From Lachnoclostridium phytofermentans ISDg (lineage in GTDB: Bacteria > Bacillota > Clostridia > Lachnospirales > Lachnospiraceae): a stretch of 64,000 bases of DNA. The stretch spans positions 3,178,001 to 3,242,000 of the forward strand of contig NC_010001.1 in NCBI RefSeq assembly GCF_000018685.1. Direction: 5' to 3'. The notes under the pieces were generated by a model, which saw nothing but the letters and a program-made list of their open reading frames with translations, had not been told where the DNA came from and ran no database searches. A program made the translations under genes and the position numbers. Of the stretch, positions 35,067-44,014 are shown in pieces. Position 1 is the first letter of the stretch. Each line of letters begins with the position of its first letter.

Positions 35067-35249
35067 TAATAGCTTATCGAAATCTATTACAGTATCCGAT
35101 AAAAGTTGCTGTTTTTGCATCGTAAATTCGATTATCGGAACATGAATTTGCTCCTATAATACTTATCAGAAAAATAGTTATTAAATTCTGATAAAGGTGT
35201 GCTTTTAGGCACCATAAATTATTCAAACATAAATATAATTGAATAATAA

Positions 35250-35804
35250 TTATACAGTAAGAATCTCTTTAGACTTATCTTCCATTACTTTATCAACTTC
35301 TGTAATGAATTTATCTGTAATCTTTTGAATTTCATCTTCGATTTGCTTTTGCTCATCTTCAGAAATTTCATTCGCTTTTGCAAGCTTCTTGATTGCGTCA
35401 TTCGCATCACGACGAACGTTACGTACTGCAACCTTAGTATTCTCAGCCTTTTTCTTAACATCCTTAACTAGGTCTTTTCTGCGTTCCTCAGTTAATTCAG
35501 GAAATACAAGACGGATTACTTTTCCATCATTGCTTGGTGTTAAGCCAAGATCAGAAGCGATAATTGCTTTCTCAATTTCTTTAATTAACTTAGCTTCCCA
35601 TGGTTGAATCTGAATGACTCTTGCTTCAGGAACAGAAACATTTGCTACTGCCTGAATAGCTGAAGGTGTTCCATAATAATCTACTCTTAATTTATCAAGT
35701 AAATGTGGATTTGCTCTACCAGCTCTAATGCCTACATATTCTTCCTTTAACGAATCTAATGATTTCTGCATTTTACCTTCAAAAGGTTTAATTTTTTCAT
35801 TCAT
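35250..35804 (-). CDS. frr: Ribosome recycling factor
   Basis: RRF, with EF-G, splits post-termination ribosomes. The 184-aa protein matches the family throughout: an N-terminal helix (EGKMQKSLDSLKEEY), the GIRAGRANPHLLDKLRVDYYG segment near residues 26-46, and the C-terminal helical domain. It starts 42 bp after pyrH, the near-universal pair. A long spacer with a terminator separates it from uppS. Confidence 0.98.
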   Translation of the reverse strand: MNEKIKPFEGKMQKSLDSLKEEYVGIRAGRANPHLLDKLRVDYYGTPSAIQAVANVSVPEARVIQIQPWEAKLIKEIEKAIIASDLGLTPSNDGKVIRLVFPELTEERRKDLVKDVKKKAENTKVAVRNVRRDANDAIKKLAKANEISEDEQKQIEDEIQKITDKFITEVDKVMEDKSKEILTV

Positions 35805-35845
35805 AAAAAAGACCTCCTACTATTTTCCATCCATTGTACAATATA

Positions 35846-36550
35846 TTATACTGTAACCACAGTTCCTGTACAATTTCCTTTTACATTATTGACAATACTA
35901 TTCTCCTCATTAAGAGAAAATACAAGTAATGACTTTTTATTTTCCATACACATAACAGTAGCTGTTAAATCCATGATTGCCAGTTTTTTATCAAGTAATA
36001 CCTGATAAGATACAGTATCGTATTTCTTTGCATTAGGATTTGCTTTTGGATCGCTATCATAAACCCCATCCACTGCTCTAGCCATTAAGATGACATCTGT
36101 CTCTAACTCAATTGCACGAAGTGCGGTTGCAGTATCCGTTGAAAAATACGGATGACCGGTTCCCCCAGCAAGGAAGATAACCTGCTTCTTCTTTAAGCTT
36201 TCTACTGCGTTATCCTTGCTAAATAGCTCCGTCATACTACCACATTGAAATGGTGTAAAGATTTTTGTTTCCATACCTACATAACGGAAAATGTCCGATA
36301 CATAAATACAGTTCATCACTGTTGCAAGCATACCAATTTGGTCGGCTTTCGTACGGTCAATGGTCTCACTGCTACGTCCACGCCAGAAGTTTCCTCCTCC
36401 GATAACAATAGCTACTTCGATTCCATCGTCAACTAACTTCTTTACCTGCTTTGCTACTTCGATACAAGTTGCTTCATCAAAGCCTGTCTTCTTATCCCCA
36501 GCAAGAGCTTCTCCACTGAGTTTTAATAATACTCTATTATAGGATTTCAT
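35846..36550 (-). CDS. pyrH: Uridylate kinase
   Basis: PyrH phosphorylates UMP to UDP. The 234-aa amino-acid-kinase-fold protein has the N-terminal VLLKLSGEALAG (residues 7-18), VIGGGNFWRGR near 49-59, and the PYFSTDTATALRA segment. It heads the pyrH-frr pair. About 130 bp separates it from the bactofilin gene upstream. Confidence 0.97.
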   Translation of the reverse strand: MKSYNRVLLKLSGEALAGDKKTGFDEATCIEVAKQVKKLVDDGIEVAIVIGGGNFWRGRSSETIDRTKADQIGMLATVMNCIYVSDIFRYVGMETKIFTPFQCGSMTELFSKDNAVESLKKKQVIFLAGGTGHPYFSTDTATALRAIELETDVILMARAVDGVYDSDPKANPNAKKYDTVSYQVLLDKKLAIMDLTATVMCMENKKSLLVFSLNEENSIVNNVKGNCTGTVVTV

Positions 36551-36680
36551 ATAATGCTACCTCTCATGTCTTTGTTGCACACATCGATGATTTCGCATGC
36601 GATTTTCTACTGCTCCCAAACAGTCACAGCAATTTTACCATATTCGAAAATAGATTTCTACCCTCTTCTACTGAGAAACC

Positions 36681-37700
36681 TTATTTTTCTTTAAATACGT
36701 CTTCAACATTCACGGAAGCATAGGCTAAGGAAATGAATCCTTCCAAAACAGCACCATTATTCATCTGCATGGATTTTGCTTTCACATTCCCTTTTACTAT
36801 TGCAGTAGCATCTAATAGAACTGGTCCATTAATATCAACCTCTCCTTTGACAGCACCCGCAATTTGACCACTAGATGCCGTTACATCTCCAATGATAACA
36901 GTGCCTGGATCGATTTTAATGTTACCTTCACTATTAAGACTACCTTCTAAACGTTTGGCATTGATTTCAATCTCAGAAGCGATAGAGTTACCAGTGATTC
37001 GTCCAGTGATAGATAATTTTCCTTGGCACTCAATATCACCAATTACCGTACCCATTATATTTAAGGAGCAATCTGAGACGATACTACCATTAATCGTTGT
37101 ACCTTTCGAAATAACCGTTACTGCATCCTTATCATCTGGGGATAAATCTCTCTTAGCCTGCACAGTATTTCCCATTCTCTCTGTTGGTGCTTTTTCTTCT
37201 TCATTCAATAACGTGTCCAATAATTCTTCATCAACAACGCTCTCTTCAAAATCTACCATGGTATTCTCTCCATCTCCAGTTTCTTTTCGTTCCTTTATTT
37301 CTTCTTCTTTTTCAGTCTCTTTTCGTTCCTTTATTTCTTCCTCTTTTTCAGTCTCTTTGTCCGAGGATTCACGCCGGGCACTCTGTGTCTGCTCTTTTTG
37401 GTCTTCCCTATGTACATTTAACGGCTCTTCACCCAATAAAGCAGCTTCCGAATCTAACAACTCTTCTGTCGCATCCATGATTTCCTGATTTATCTCATCT
37501 TCAGAAACTTCTATAGCAGATTCCTTTAATATCAAGTCTTCTAACTTCTCCTCTGCAGAATCTTCTTCAATGACGACCTTTGTAACATCAGGTGTTTCGT
37601 CCTCGATATTTTGCCTATCGAAGGCTTCTTCATTTCTTTCCTTCTCCGATTTACTACCAGACTTTTTGAAGCCATTAATGAAATCTTTAAAGAAACCCAT
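36681..37700 (-). CDS. Bactofilin-family (polymer-forming cytoskeletal) protein with acidic N-terminal extension
   Basis: GGAGG lies 10 nt before the ATG at 37700 (MGFFKDFINGF), so I prefer this start over the upstream frame; the product is 339 aa. The N-terminal 190 residues are acidic and low-complexity, including a perfect tandem repeat of KETEKEEEIKER. The C-terminal part is the bactofilin beta-helix: TVISKGTTINGSIVSDCSLN, VIGDIECQGKLSITGRITG, GTVIIGDVTASSGQIAGAV. Bactofilins self-assemble into membrane-associated filaments. The long acidic arm may tune assembly or partner binding. It is upstream of pyrH. Confidence 0.88.
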   Translation of the reverse strand: MGFFKDFINGFKKSGSKSEKERNEEAFDRQNIEDETPDVTKVVIEEDSAEEKLEDLILKESAIEVSEDEINQEIMDATEELLDSEAALLGEEPLNVHREDQKEQTQSARRESSDKETEKEEEIKERKETEKEEEIKERKETGDGENTMVDFEESVVDEELLDTLLNEEEKAPTERMGNTVQAKRDLSPDDKDAVTVISKGTTINGSIVSDCSLNIMGTVIGDIECQGKLSITGRITGNSIASEIEINAKRLEGSLNSEGNIKIDPGTVIIGDVTASSGQIAGAVKGEVDINGPVLLDATAIVKGNVKAKSMQMNNGAVLEGFISLAYASVNVEDVFKEK

Positions 37701-37857
37701 TCTTACACGACCTCCATTATGTTTCTTTCGTTCTCTGCCATCTTCTTCCGTTTTATTTGTTACAGCACAGAATTCTACCAAATATATCATATTCTATATT
37801 AATCAACTTCGAGAAATTTGTAAAGCAGAATCTTTAAAATTGGCATACCTTCTATAT

Positions 37858-37906
37858 AAAAAAGACCATTACACAATTTCGATGAAGTGCAATAGTCTTT
37901 TATTCA
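37858..37906 (-). terminator. Terminator after the ArsR/DUF2087 gene
   Basis: On the minus strand the arms AAAGACTATTGCAC / GTGTAATGGTCTTT form a stem with a 12-nt loop followed by TTTATATAG. Confidence 0.8.
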
Positions 37907-37936
37907 TGGGAAAAATTATTATAGGCAATAATAACT

Positions 37937-38515
37937 CTAATCTTTTTTAATTAATTGATACCCTTTTTCATCTCTGGTCAAAATTTTTTCCGATATCATG
38001 TCCCTTCTTAGTGTGCAAAAATCATCATGATAATCTGCGATTGTTATATTTACTTCTCTCTCCGTGTAAATTCTATCAAGTTCAAATGCTTTCGCTATCT
38101 CTTCTAGGATGATGCGTTTCTTCTTTCTCTGAACAGGAATTGATTTTAGCTTCCCATACTCAAAGAAACTTTCAATTACCTTTTCCCGATATTGCTCTTC
38201 TCGTTCCTCTTGAACTTCCTTTTCACTAGATTCTTCCTTAATAATATCTAATATCTTTGCATTCAAGATAGATTCTTTTAACGAATATATCGTATAGTAT
38301 TGTTCTTTCTTAGAATTTACCACACCTGCTTCTTCTAATTTTTTTAGATGAAACGATATCGTTGGTGGTGTCAAATTAAGACGGTTGGCTAAAAGTTCCA
38401 CATACATTGGCTGCTCTGCCAATGATTTTAGAATCATCAACCTTGATTTATCTGCCAATGATTTAAATAATTTGATTGCATCGCTTTCTGTCATATAATA
38501 ACCATGCCTTTCCAT
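37937..38515 (-). CDS. ArsR-type winged-helix regulator with DUF2087 C-terminal domain
   Basis: Residues about 8-85 form an ArsR winged helix (LFKSLADKSRLMILKSL, then LNLTPPTISFHLKKLEEAGVV as recognition helix). Residues about 125-190 resemble DUF2087 (KKKRIILEEIAKAFE ... YTEREVNITIADYHDDFCTLRRDMI). There is no cysteine metal-binding motif, so metal sensing is not indicated. An ATG at 38494 (MTESDAIK) is an alternative start. It is followed by a terminator and preceded 14 bp upstream by a small helical protein, probably cotranscribed; the target is unknown. Confidence 0.85.
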   Translation of the reverse strand: MERHGYYMTESDAIKLFKSLADKSRLMILKSLAEQPMYVELLANRLNLTPPTISFHLKKLEEAGVVNSKKEQYYTIYSLKESILNAKILDIIKEESSEKEVQEEREEQYREKVIESFFEYGKLKSIPVQRKKKRIILEEIAKAFELDRIYTEREVNITIADYHDDFCTLRRDMISEKILTRDEKGYQLIKKD

Positions 38516-38529
38516 AACCTGCGAACTTT

Positions 38530-38907
38530 TTAATATAAAGCAAGAAACTGTTCTTTTAAATCTTTCACTACTTGTAATTTTAACTCTTCTATTACAATAT
38601 TTGCAACATCATTATGCTTTTGGGCAAGCTCAAGACGTGCTATCCAACTCTTTGGGATAGTTTCAAATCGTTTTGTATATTCTTCTTTTAATCTATGTAG
38701 TTTCTCTTCATCCGGAATAGATAGCTTCTCAAGCTGATTCACATGAGTTTTAAATAATACTTCAAATATCTCGTAAATATTTTCTTTAATTTTTACAAGA
38801 TCTGCTTCATCCTTACGATCATCCTTTTTTAAGTTTTCGTATTCACTTGTACATTGTTTCTTTTTATTTTCGATGATTTCAAAATACTGTGATTTTATTT
38901 CCTCCAT
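38530..38907 (-). CDS. Helical protein of unknown function upstream of the ArsR-type regulator
   Basis: The 125-aa, Lys/Glu-rich, cysteine-poor protein is predicted to be almost entirely alpha-helical (for example KKKQCTSEYENLKKDDRKDE and EELKLQVVKDLKEQFLAL). AAGGAG is 10 nt upstream of the ATG. No membrane segment or known motif is seen. The 14-bp spacing to the regulator gene suggests an operon, perhaps a partner or target. Confidence 0.65.
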   Translation of the reverse strand: MEEIKSQYFEIIENKKKQCTSEYENLKKDDRKDEADLVKIKENIYEIFEVLFKTHVNQLEKLSIPDEEKLHRLKEEYTKRFETIPKSWIARLELAQKHNDVANIVIEELKLQVVKDLKEQFLALY

Positions 38908-39194
38908 GTCATATCCGCTCCTTCACTCATATAGTTTTCTTTGATTATATCAATGTAATTATATTTAGTCAATCTATTTTTATATATATCTATTTAGTTT
39001 GCATGTAAGTGAGTTTTAGAATTAACCTTTAATCTTAATTATTAATGATTGTACTGAACTAATAAAATACTTGATAGTATCCAACTAATAAAAAGTTAAT
39101 CATAAACGGGTCGTTTGTTCTACTAGGTAGAAGAGTATACCTGACAAAATAAATATGCCCTTGGCATTGTCGGAGGAAATATGGGAATACCAAT

Positions 39195-39243
39195 AAAAAA
39201 AGGACAAACAAAAGAGCCAAAACTCCTTAATTTGTCCTTTTTC
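39195..39243 (-). terminator. Terminator of the SagB-like nitroreductase gene
   Basis: On the minus strand the arms AAAAAGGACAAA / TTTGTCCTTTTT have a loop of about 22 nt and are followed by TT and ATTGG. It lies just after the stop. Confidence 0.85.
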
Positions 39244-39256
39244 GATATATCTATGA

Positions 39257-40030
39257 TTATTCTTTTGGATCATATTTCCCAACAGAACCCATATAAACAA
39301 CAAATTCATTTTCTTTCTCGTTGGAAGGTTCTGTATCTAGGCCTAACAAAGCATCTGCAAGCGCTTGATCATATGCACCAATACCACAGGTTCCGCAACC
39401 AATTGCCTCACATGCCAAGTATAAATTTTGACCCACATGTCCTAGATCAATTAAGCTGTATTTTTGAGCTTTGTTTGTATAACGCCATTCACAACGATAT
39501 GGAATTACTGTCCAAACAAAAGTTACGGCACAAGTTCCTACAAAAGTTTGTCCACAGCATGCCTCTGATACTCTATCCATTTGATTTTCAAGAGAACCTA
39601 AGAATTCTAATCTGTGTTCAGTAGCTACATAATGATATCTACCTGGTTCCAGTCCCTCTACATTATTTATAAAGAGATATGCTTCAAATGGATGTCTTGC
39701 TCCAGCGGACGGAACAGTACGAATCGTTGCTTTGTTCTTTTTTCCGACGATGTTTTTAACACCTTGCGTTGTCCAAAGTAAGAAAGATAGCTCTTTTAAC
39801 GTTAACGGTTTATCATTATAAGATCTTCTACTGGTTCTCTGGTTCATAATATCAAAAAAGCTATTGTTAACTACCACATCTTCAAAATCTTTAGGTAAAC
39901 TAATTGACTTTGCACTAATATAAGCCTTATCCATGGCTGGTTGTGGTAACCCTTGTTGTTGATCAGATGTTATATCTTCCTCCAGTGCTGTATACCCTTT
40001 CATAACTTCTCTTAAATTAATGATATCCAT
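39257..40030 (-). CDS. SagB/ThcOx-type nitroreductase-family oxidoreductase
   Basis: This 257-aa FMN-dependent protein has the family N-terminal SRRSYNDKPLTLKELSFLLW, a central TVPSAGARHPFEAYLFIN, and a C-terminal LGHVGQNLYLACEAIGCGTCG. It is shorter than the McbC/SagB azoline oxidases of bacteriocin clusters, and no YcaO or precursor peptide gene is nearby, so a free-standing redox role is more likely. The longer frame has GTG-ATG-AAT-ATG; AGGTG is 6 nt before the ATG at 40030, which I use. A terminator follows. Confidence 0.88.
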   Translation of the reverse strand: MDIINLREVMKGYTALEEDITSDQQQGLPQPAMDKAYISAKSISLPKDFEDVVVNNSFFDIMNQRTSRRSYNDKPLTLKELSFLLWTTQGVKNIVGKKNKATIRTVPSAGARHPFEAYLFINNVEGLEPGRYHYVATEHRLEFLGSLENQMDRVSEACCGQTFVGTCAVTFVWTVIPYRCEWRYTNKAQKYSLIDLGHVGQNLYLACEAIGCGTCGIGAYDQALADALLGLDTEPSNEKENEFVVYMGSVGKYDPKE

Positions 40031-40142
40031 ATTCATCACCTAGCAGATTTTAAATACCTGCTTTTCTCCTTCTTTATTCATGAAAACCTATTTTAAGGAA
40101 TCATTTATTATCTTACATATGTACCTATTACATATGCATAAG

Positions 40143-40523
40143 CTATTCCGTAATTTCTACCAGATTTCCATCTGGGTCCTTTACAACTGCCTCATAATAA
40201 TTATCTCCAGTCATTCTTGGATCCGACATAATAGAATAACCATCTTCTCTTAATCTTATGACAAGCTCATCCACTTTCTTACGATTTCCAACAGAAAACG
40301 CTAAATGATGTAGACCAACTGCAGGTAAAAGATTCGATTCTGCTAACGTCGTCAAAGTCATTAACTCAAGCTTCGTACCATCTCCAAAGGATAGAAAGTA
40401 ACTCTCAAATCCTGGATTCCGTTTGCTTTGGTATTTTTCATTACTTGTCATACTAAAATAGTTCTCATAAAATGCTCGTAAGCGTTCCAAGTCTTTTGTA
40501 TAAATACCAACATGAGCTATCAT
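40143..40523 (-). CDS. VOC-family (glyoxalase/bleomycin-resistance fold) protein
   Basis: GAGAGGAG lies 7 nt before the ATG at 40523 (MIAHVGIYTKDLERL), giving 126 aa. The two beta-alpha-beta-beta-beta modules are visible. Metal-ligand candidates are His4 (in IAHVGI), Glu in GTKLELMT, His in GLHHLAFSV, and the last Glu in GNLVEITE. Such proteins include glyoxalase I-like and fosfomycin/bleomycin-binding types. Sequence alone does not choose a substrate, although the GxHHLAF and DPDGNLVEI segments are typical of lactoylglutathione-lyase-like members. Confidence 0.85.
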   Translation of the reverse strand: MIAHVGIYTKDLERLRAFYENYFSMTSNEKYQSKRNPGFESYFLSFGDGTKLELMTLTTLAESNLLPAVGLHHLAFSVGNRKKVDELVIRLREDGYSIMSDPRMTGDNYYEAVVKDPDGNLVEITE

Positions 40524-40941
40524 ACAACTTCTCCTCTCGCATTTGTTATATATGTTGCAAAGCTCTGATATCACTTATTCAATATAAGTTGTAATTACCA
40601 GTTATAATATGTCTCTATATGAGTAACTATACTCTTTTTTCCTCTTAACATCAATATCTACAATAGCACATACTACTAATAAGGTGCAATAAGGACAAAT
40701 AGAATAAAGGTTAACACTTTTTATAGAGAGGCAGGATGATCACCAATTAAACTGCGCCCATGCTGGTTGTACCTAAAAAGAGACTTGGTACTACTACCAA
40801 AGTCTCTTTCCCTACGAATGTAGAAAGGATGAACATCCATCTTACATTATTCCTACATTCTCTATATTCCTTATTAATATAAGCTCATTCAAAAGAGGAT
40901 ACAATGGTGGTAACAAGGATTTGCCTCTACATCCCTAATAT
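40524..40941. other. Intergenic region upstream of the VOC gene, with the GH43 terminator
   Basis: The gap holds the GH43 terminator (40775-40811) and AT-rich DNA that should carry the VOC promoter. No ORF or further structure is supported. Confidence 0.5.
40775..40811 (-). terminator. Terminator of the GH43 gene
   Basis: The 10-bp arms AAAGAGACTT / AAGTCTCTTT, extended by GGTA / TACC, are followed by TTTAGG on the minus strand. It is about 130 bp past the stop. Confidence 0.85.
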
Positions 40942-42573
40942 TTACTGATATCTAACGTAGTCTACTTCTACATAACCTCCACCATTCATGGTGTTATCAT
41001 GGTTACAGAAGACACCATTTTTAACACCTACCCATCTTCCTGCTTTAGCATTAATCGTAAATGCTTCCTTAAACTCTTCACCGTCAAGGCTATAAGACAT
41101 TGTGATAGTCTCCTGAGGAACATGCTTTACTTGAATGTCCATTTCCATATTATCTACATATCCTACGCACTTTACTTCATATTTAAGGAATACTGTCTTT
41201 TCTCTATCTTTAAAATCACTATCTGTTAATGAAATGCTTACTTTATTCTGGTCCGCATAGGAAACATCACAATCAAAGTTTTGAATTCCCGTAATCTTCT
41301 CGATCGCGTAAGAACCATTCTTTTTGCTTACTGCCATAGCACTATATTCCATCCCTAAGGACACAATTCCTGCAGTATCTCCATCCTGTAATCCTGCAAA
41401 ACTCATCTTAGTGATACAAGAAAATTCAGGCGCTGGCCACTTCTGTAAAAGAAGATTACGATAATCGCTAATTGGACGTTGTGGCACAGAAGGTACTGCA
41501 TTCAATTTGATTTTTGAATTGCCTAATTCATACCAATCAATGTCTGGATTCGCGTTCCACTGCCACTGTAAGCCAAGGCTATCTCCTTCAAATTCATCTG
41601 TAGTATCTGGCTCACAAACCGGATATAATGGATTATTTTGAAGTTCTTCCTCTGTCTTACCGACGTTAGGCTTCTTATATTCCATTACTGGTTCGCCGTA
41701 ATCATTTCCCTCTTTATTCACACCAATAATTGGCCATTCATTTTCCCAATGCATTGGTTGAAGATGAACGATTCTCCCTGCTGCATACACATCTTGAAAA
41801 TGTAAAAACCAGTCTTCACCTGTAACCGTATCAACCCAAGCACCTTGATGAGGTCCGTTAACAAGAGTATCCCCTTGTTTCATCACAACTTTGTGTTCGT
41901 AAGGGCCAAATACATTCTTAGAACGAAGAACTAACTGCCAACCTGTCTTTACGCCACCCGCTGGTGCAAAGACATAATACCAACCATTCTTCTTATGCAT
42001 CTTAGGACCTTCTGTTGTTACATTTCCGTTGGTATCGCCATCAAAGATTCTAACATCTTCCCCGATAAGTCCCATACCATCTGGTTGCATCTCCACCATG
42101 TGAAGGACACTTTTATATCCTATACGACTCTTTGCTACACCTGCAACAAGATACGCTTTTCCATCTTCATCCCAGAATGGACATGGATCAATCCAGCCTG
42201 CACCCGGTCTAATATTCACAGGCTCACTCCACTTGCCAAATGGATCTTTGGTTGTAGTCATGTAGATTCCCTCATCTGGCATTGGGAAACACACATAATA
42301 TGTTCCTTCATGATATCTGATAGAAGGTGCCCATACACCGCATCCATGCATTGGATTTCTATATCGAAACTCTGGAATTTTATCTAAGACATAATTCACT
42401 ACTTTCCAGTTCACAAGATCCTTAGAATGTAGTAAAGGTAAAGCTGGTGCATTGCAAAAACTTGATGCAACCATAAAATAATCGTCACCAACTCTAATTG
42501 CATCTGGATCAGAATAATCTGCATAAAGTAATGGATTCCTATAGTTGCCATTTTCCAAATCTGCTATCCACAT
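40942..42573 (-). CDS. Glycoside hydrolase family 43 enzyme (beta-xylosidase/arabinofuranosidase-like)
   Basis: TTGGAGG is 7 nt before the ATG at 42573 (MWIADLENGNYRNP), giving 543 aa without a signal peptide, so it is probably cytoplasmic. The five-blade propeller carries the catalytic acids: Asp in YADYSDPDAIRVGDDY (base), Asp in GWIDPCPFWDEDGKAY (pKa modulator), and Glu in TTEGPKMHKKNGWYY (acid). A C-terminal beta-sandwich of about 200 residues follows, as in GH43 beta-xylosidases. It would hydrolyse imported hemicellulose oligosaccharides. It is monocistronic with a clear terminator. Confidence 0.92.
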   Translation of the reverse strand: MWIADLENGNYRNPLLYADYSDPDAIRVGDDYFMVASSFCNAPALPLLHSKDLVNWKVVNYVLDKIPEFRYRNPMHGCGVWAPSIRYHEGTYYVCFPMPDEGIYMTTTKDPFGKWSEPVNIRPGAGWIDPCPFWDEDGKAYLVAGVAKSRIGYKSVLHMVEMQPDGMGLIGEDVRIFDGDTNGNVTTEGPKMHKKNGWYYVFAPAGGVKTGWQLVLRSKNVFGPYEHKVVMKQGDTLVNGPHQGAWVDTVTGEDWFLHFQDVYAAGRIVHLQPMHWENEWPIIGVNKEGNDYGEPVMEYKKPNVGKTEEELQNNPLYPVCEPDTTDEFEGDSLGLQWQWNANPDIDWYELGNSKIKLNAVPSVPQRPISDYRNLLLQKWPAPEFSCITKMSFAGLQDGDTAGIVSLGMEYSAMAVSKKNGSYAIEKITGIQNFDCDVSYADQNKVSISLTDSDFKDREKTVFLKYEVKCVGYVDNMEMDIQVKHVPQETITMSYSLDGEEFKEAFTINAKAGRWVGVKNGVFCNHDNTMNGGGYVEVDYVRYQ

Positions 42574-42711
42574 AAAAGTCCTCCAAATTCGCTTACGTAT
42601 AATTAATTTAATCACTATACTATATTACACTATAGATTTAAAATTATCTATAGTTGATGCAAAAATTTGATCGAATCATAAAAAATTAGTAGTTTTCTAC
42701 TGAAAAAATTT

Positions 42712-42757
42712 AAGGCCTCTGTTTCTTACTGTATTCAACAGTAAAAACAAAAGCCCT
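42712..42757 (-). terminator. Terminator of the flavodoxin-like gene
   Basis: An imperfect stem (arms with GGCCTCTGTTT.TTACTGT against ACAGTAAAAACA.AAGCC) is followed on the minus strand by TTTTTT. Confidence 0.65.
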
Positions 42758-42768
42758 AACATACCTAA

Positions 42769-43194
42769 TTAACCCTTTAAATCCATATATTTAGAAACCT
42801 TTAGGTTTCTTCTGGATAATACTTGCTTAATCTTATTCCTAGTTTTTGCAGTATTACCACTGCCAGAAAGGAAAAACAAATCAACTTCTTTCCCTGATGG
42901 TATCATCTCAACAATACTATTAAATGCTGGTGCAGGAAGTCCCCACCAGATAGGCGCACCAATGATGATATGGTCATAGTTCGAAAAATTCACATTAACC
43001 GCATCAATCTTTGTGCTACTCTGTTTTCTTGCCTGAACGCATCCTGTTAAGTATGCATTCAATTTGGATCTTTTCTTAGACTCTTTTACTTCCACTAAAG
43101 TGGCGTTGTATTTTTGGGCTTGTTTTTCTGCCATCTCTTTCGTATGCCCGGTAAATGAATAAAACATTACAAGCGTTTTTGAATTCGTTTTCAT
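42769..43194 (-). CDS. Flavodoxin-like protein
   Basis: The 141-aa protein starts with a flavodoxin strand and FMN phosphate loop (VMFYSFTGHTKEMA, residues 9-22). A second FMN-contact loop IIIGAPIWWGLPAPAFNS and a third strand FFLSGSGNTAK follow. It is slightly short for a flavodoxin and has a basic C-terminal half, close to the Flavodoxin_4/NADPH-dependent FMN reductase-like group. It may serve as a small electron carrier or quinone reductase. It is a single gene with its own terminator. Confidence 0.82.
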   Translation of the reverse strand: MKTNSKTLVMFYSFTGHTKEMAEKQAQKYNATLVEVKESKKRSKLNAYLTGCVQARKQSSTKIDAVNVNFSNYDHIIIGAPIWWGLPAPAFNSIVEMIPSGKEVDLFFLSGSGNTAKTRNKIKQVLSRRNLKVSKYMDLKG

Positions 43195-43360
43195 CTTAGT
43201 GCTACGCTTCCTTTCATACAGATTCTAATTATTACCCCTCTACATGATAGTCGTTTCTCACCGAAAACATTTCAGCCAGCTATGACTTGCCTTGCCACTA
43301 CTAAAACTACCTATTCCTTATGTAACTCGTCATATTCTGAACTTAAATAGAAATTCGTAA

Positions 43361-43671
43361 TTAGCGTACTACAATAATGTAGATTTTCCCTTTTACGTAT
43401 ATTCCCTTCACAATTGTTTTTCCTTCTAAAGAGCTACTACTGCAGGATTTACATGAACTTTTCCCTTACTGAAGTTTCTTCCTCTGGAGCAATCGCTACG
43501 GATGCTTTGACCTTACCGTTAAATTGATCGGCAATTTCAATCGTAGATTCAATAGTCTTTTTCGTATTCGTTACTCCATACTACACTTAATATCATACCA
43601 TGAGATGTCCTCTTTTGATATGGTTCAGGTGTACTAACTAAACCTTGATTATATAAGGATTTATGCCATAT
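43361..43671 (-). pseudogene. Decayed leucyl-tRNA synthetase (leuS) remnant
   Basis: Three pieces are recognisable on the minus strand in different frames. One is WHKSLYNQGLVSTPEPYQKR followed by TSHGMIL, matching the class I catalytic-domain segment of LeuRS (about 43576-43668). The second is TIEIADQFNGKVKASVAIAP, matching the C-terminal domain (about 43449-43580). The third is LEGKTIVKGIYVKGKIYIIV, matching the extreme C-terminus and ending at a TAA at 43361-43363. Several hundred codons between the first and second pieces are missing, and frameshifts separate all three. This is a remnant of a duplicated leuS; a working copy must lie outside the window. Confidence 0.75.
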
Positions 43672-43900
43672 TTAGTGTAATATAATTTTCTGACATATTG
43701 ATCTCCTTTTCTTTATTATATAACGCGTTTTGTAAAGTAAAGTCAAGTAGTATTTTCCTTGAGTTACCGAAGATCTATCGGCAGAGGCTTACTTATTTCC
43801 AACTATGCCTACATCTAAAACCAAATTAGGTTAAAACCCAAACATCTGAGCAGCATAAATTTATTGTAGCTTAACTCAATATGTGTTATTTCACCAAACA

Positions 43901-43976
43901 GGAATGGGGTGGCATATAGGTATTCCGAAGAAAGCGTGTTAGCTTTCGGAGGATTACCTATATGTCACCCCATTCC
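43901..43976. other. Large imperfect palindrome downstream of eutQ
   Basis: Arms of about 30 nt (GGAATGGGGTG.CATATAGGTA.TCCGAA / TTCGGA..TACCTATATG.CACCCCATTCC) enclose a loop of about 12 nt. On the minus strand no T-run follows, so it is not a textbook terminator, but it is the only strong structure after the EUT genes. Confidence 0.7.
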
Positions 43977-44014
43977 GTCTATTGTCCATTGTCTATTGTC
44001 TAATTCATGAACCC

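Larger units (their letters stand above)
34906..35249. other. Intergenic region between frr and uppS
   Basis: The 344-bp gap contains a family A palindrome (34981-35022), the frr terminator (35022-35066), and an AT-rich stretch with weak inverted repeats. It should hold the uppS promoter, but no clear one is seen. Confidence 0.5.
43195..44014. other. 820-bp gene-poor region at the 3' end of the EUT locus
   Basis: The gap contains a decayed leucyl-tRNA synthetase fragment (43361-43671), a large imperfect palindrome (43901-43976), and a run of ATTGTC-type repeats (about 43978-44001). An ATG with AAGGAG at 43692 opens only 11 codons before a stop. No intact gene is seen. Confidence 0.7.

Noticed and set aside
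36892..37488. Plus-strand open frames opposite the bactofilin gene
   Set aside because: They mirror the low-complexity Glu/Lys codons of the real gene and give Ser/Phe-rich products with no motif.
39100..39309. Minus-strand 69-codon hydrophobic frame overlapping the nitroreductase end
   Set aside because: It runs through the nitroreductase terminator hairpin and overlaps the coding end in another frame; no ribosome-binding site supports it.
39257..40030. Part of an azoline-peptide (bacteriocin) cluster, because of SagB similarity
   Set aside because: No YcaO cyclodehydratase, precursor peptide or transporter gene is near it, and the protein is short with its own terminator.
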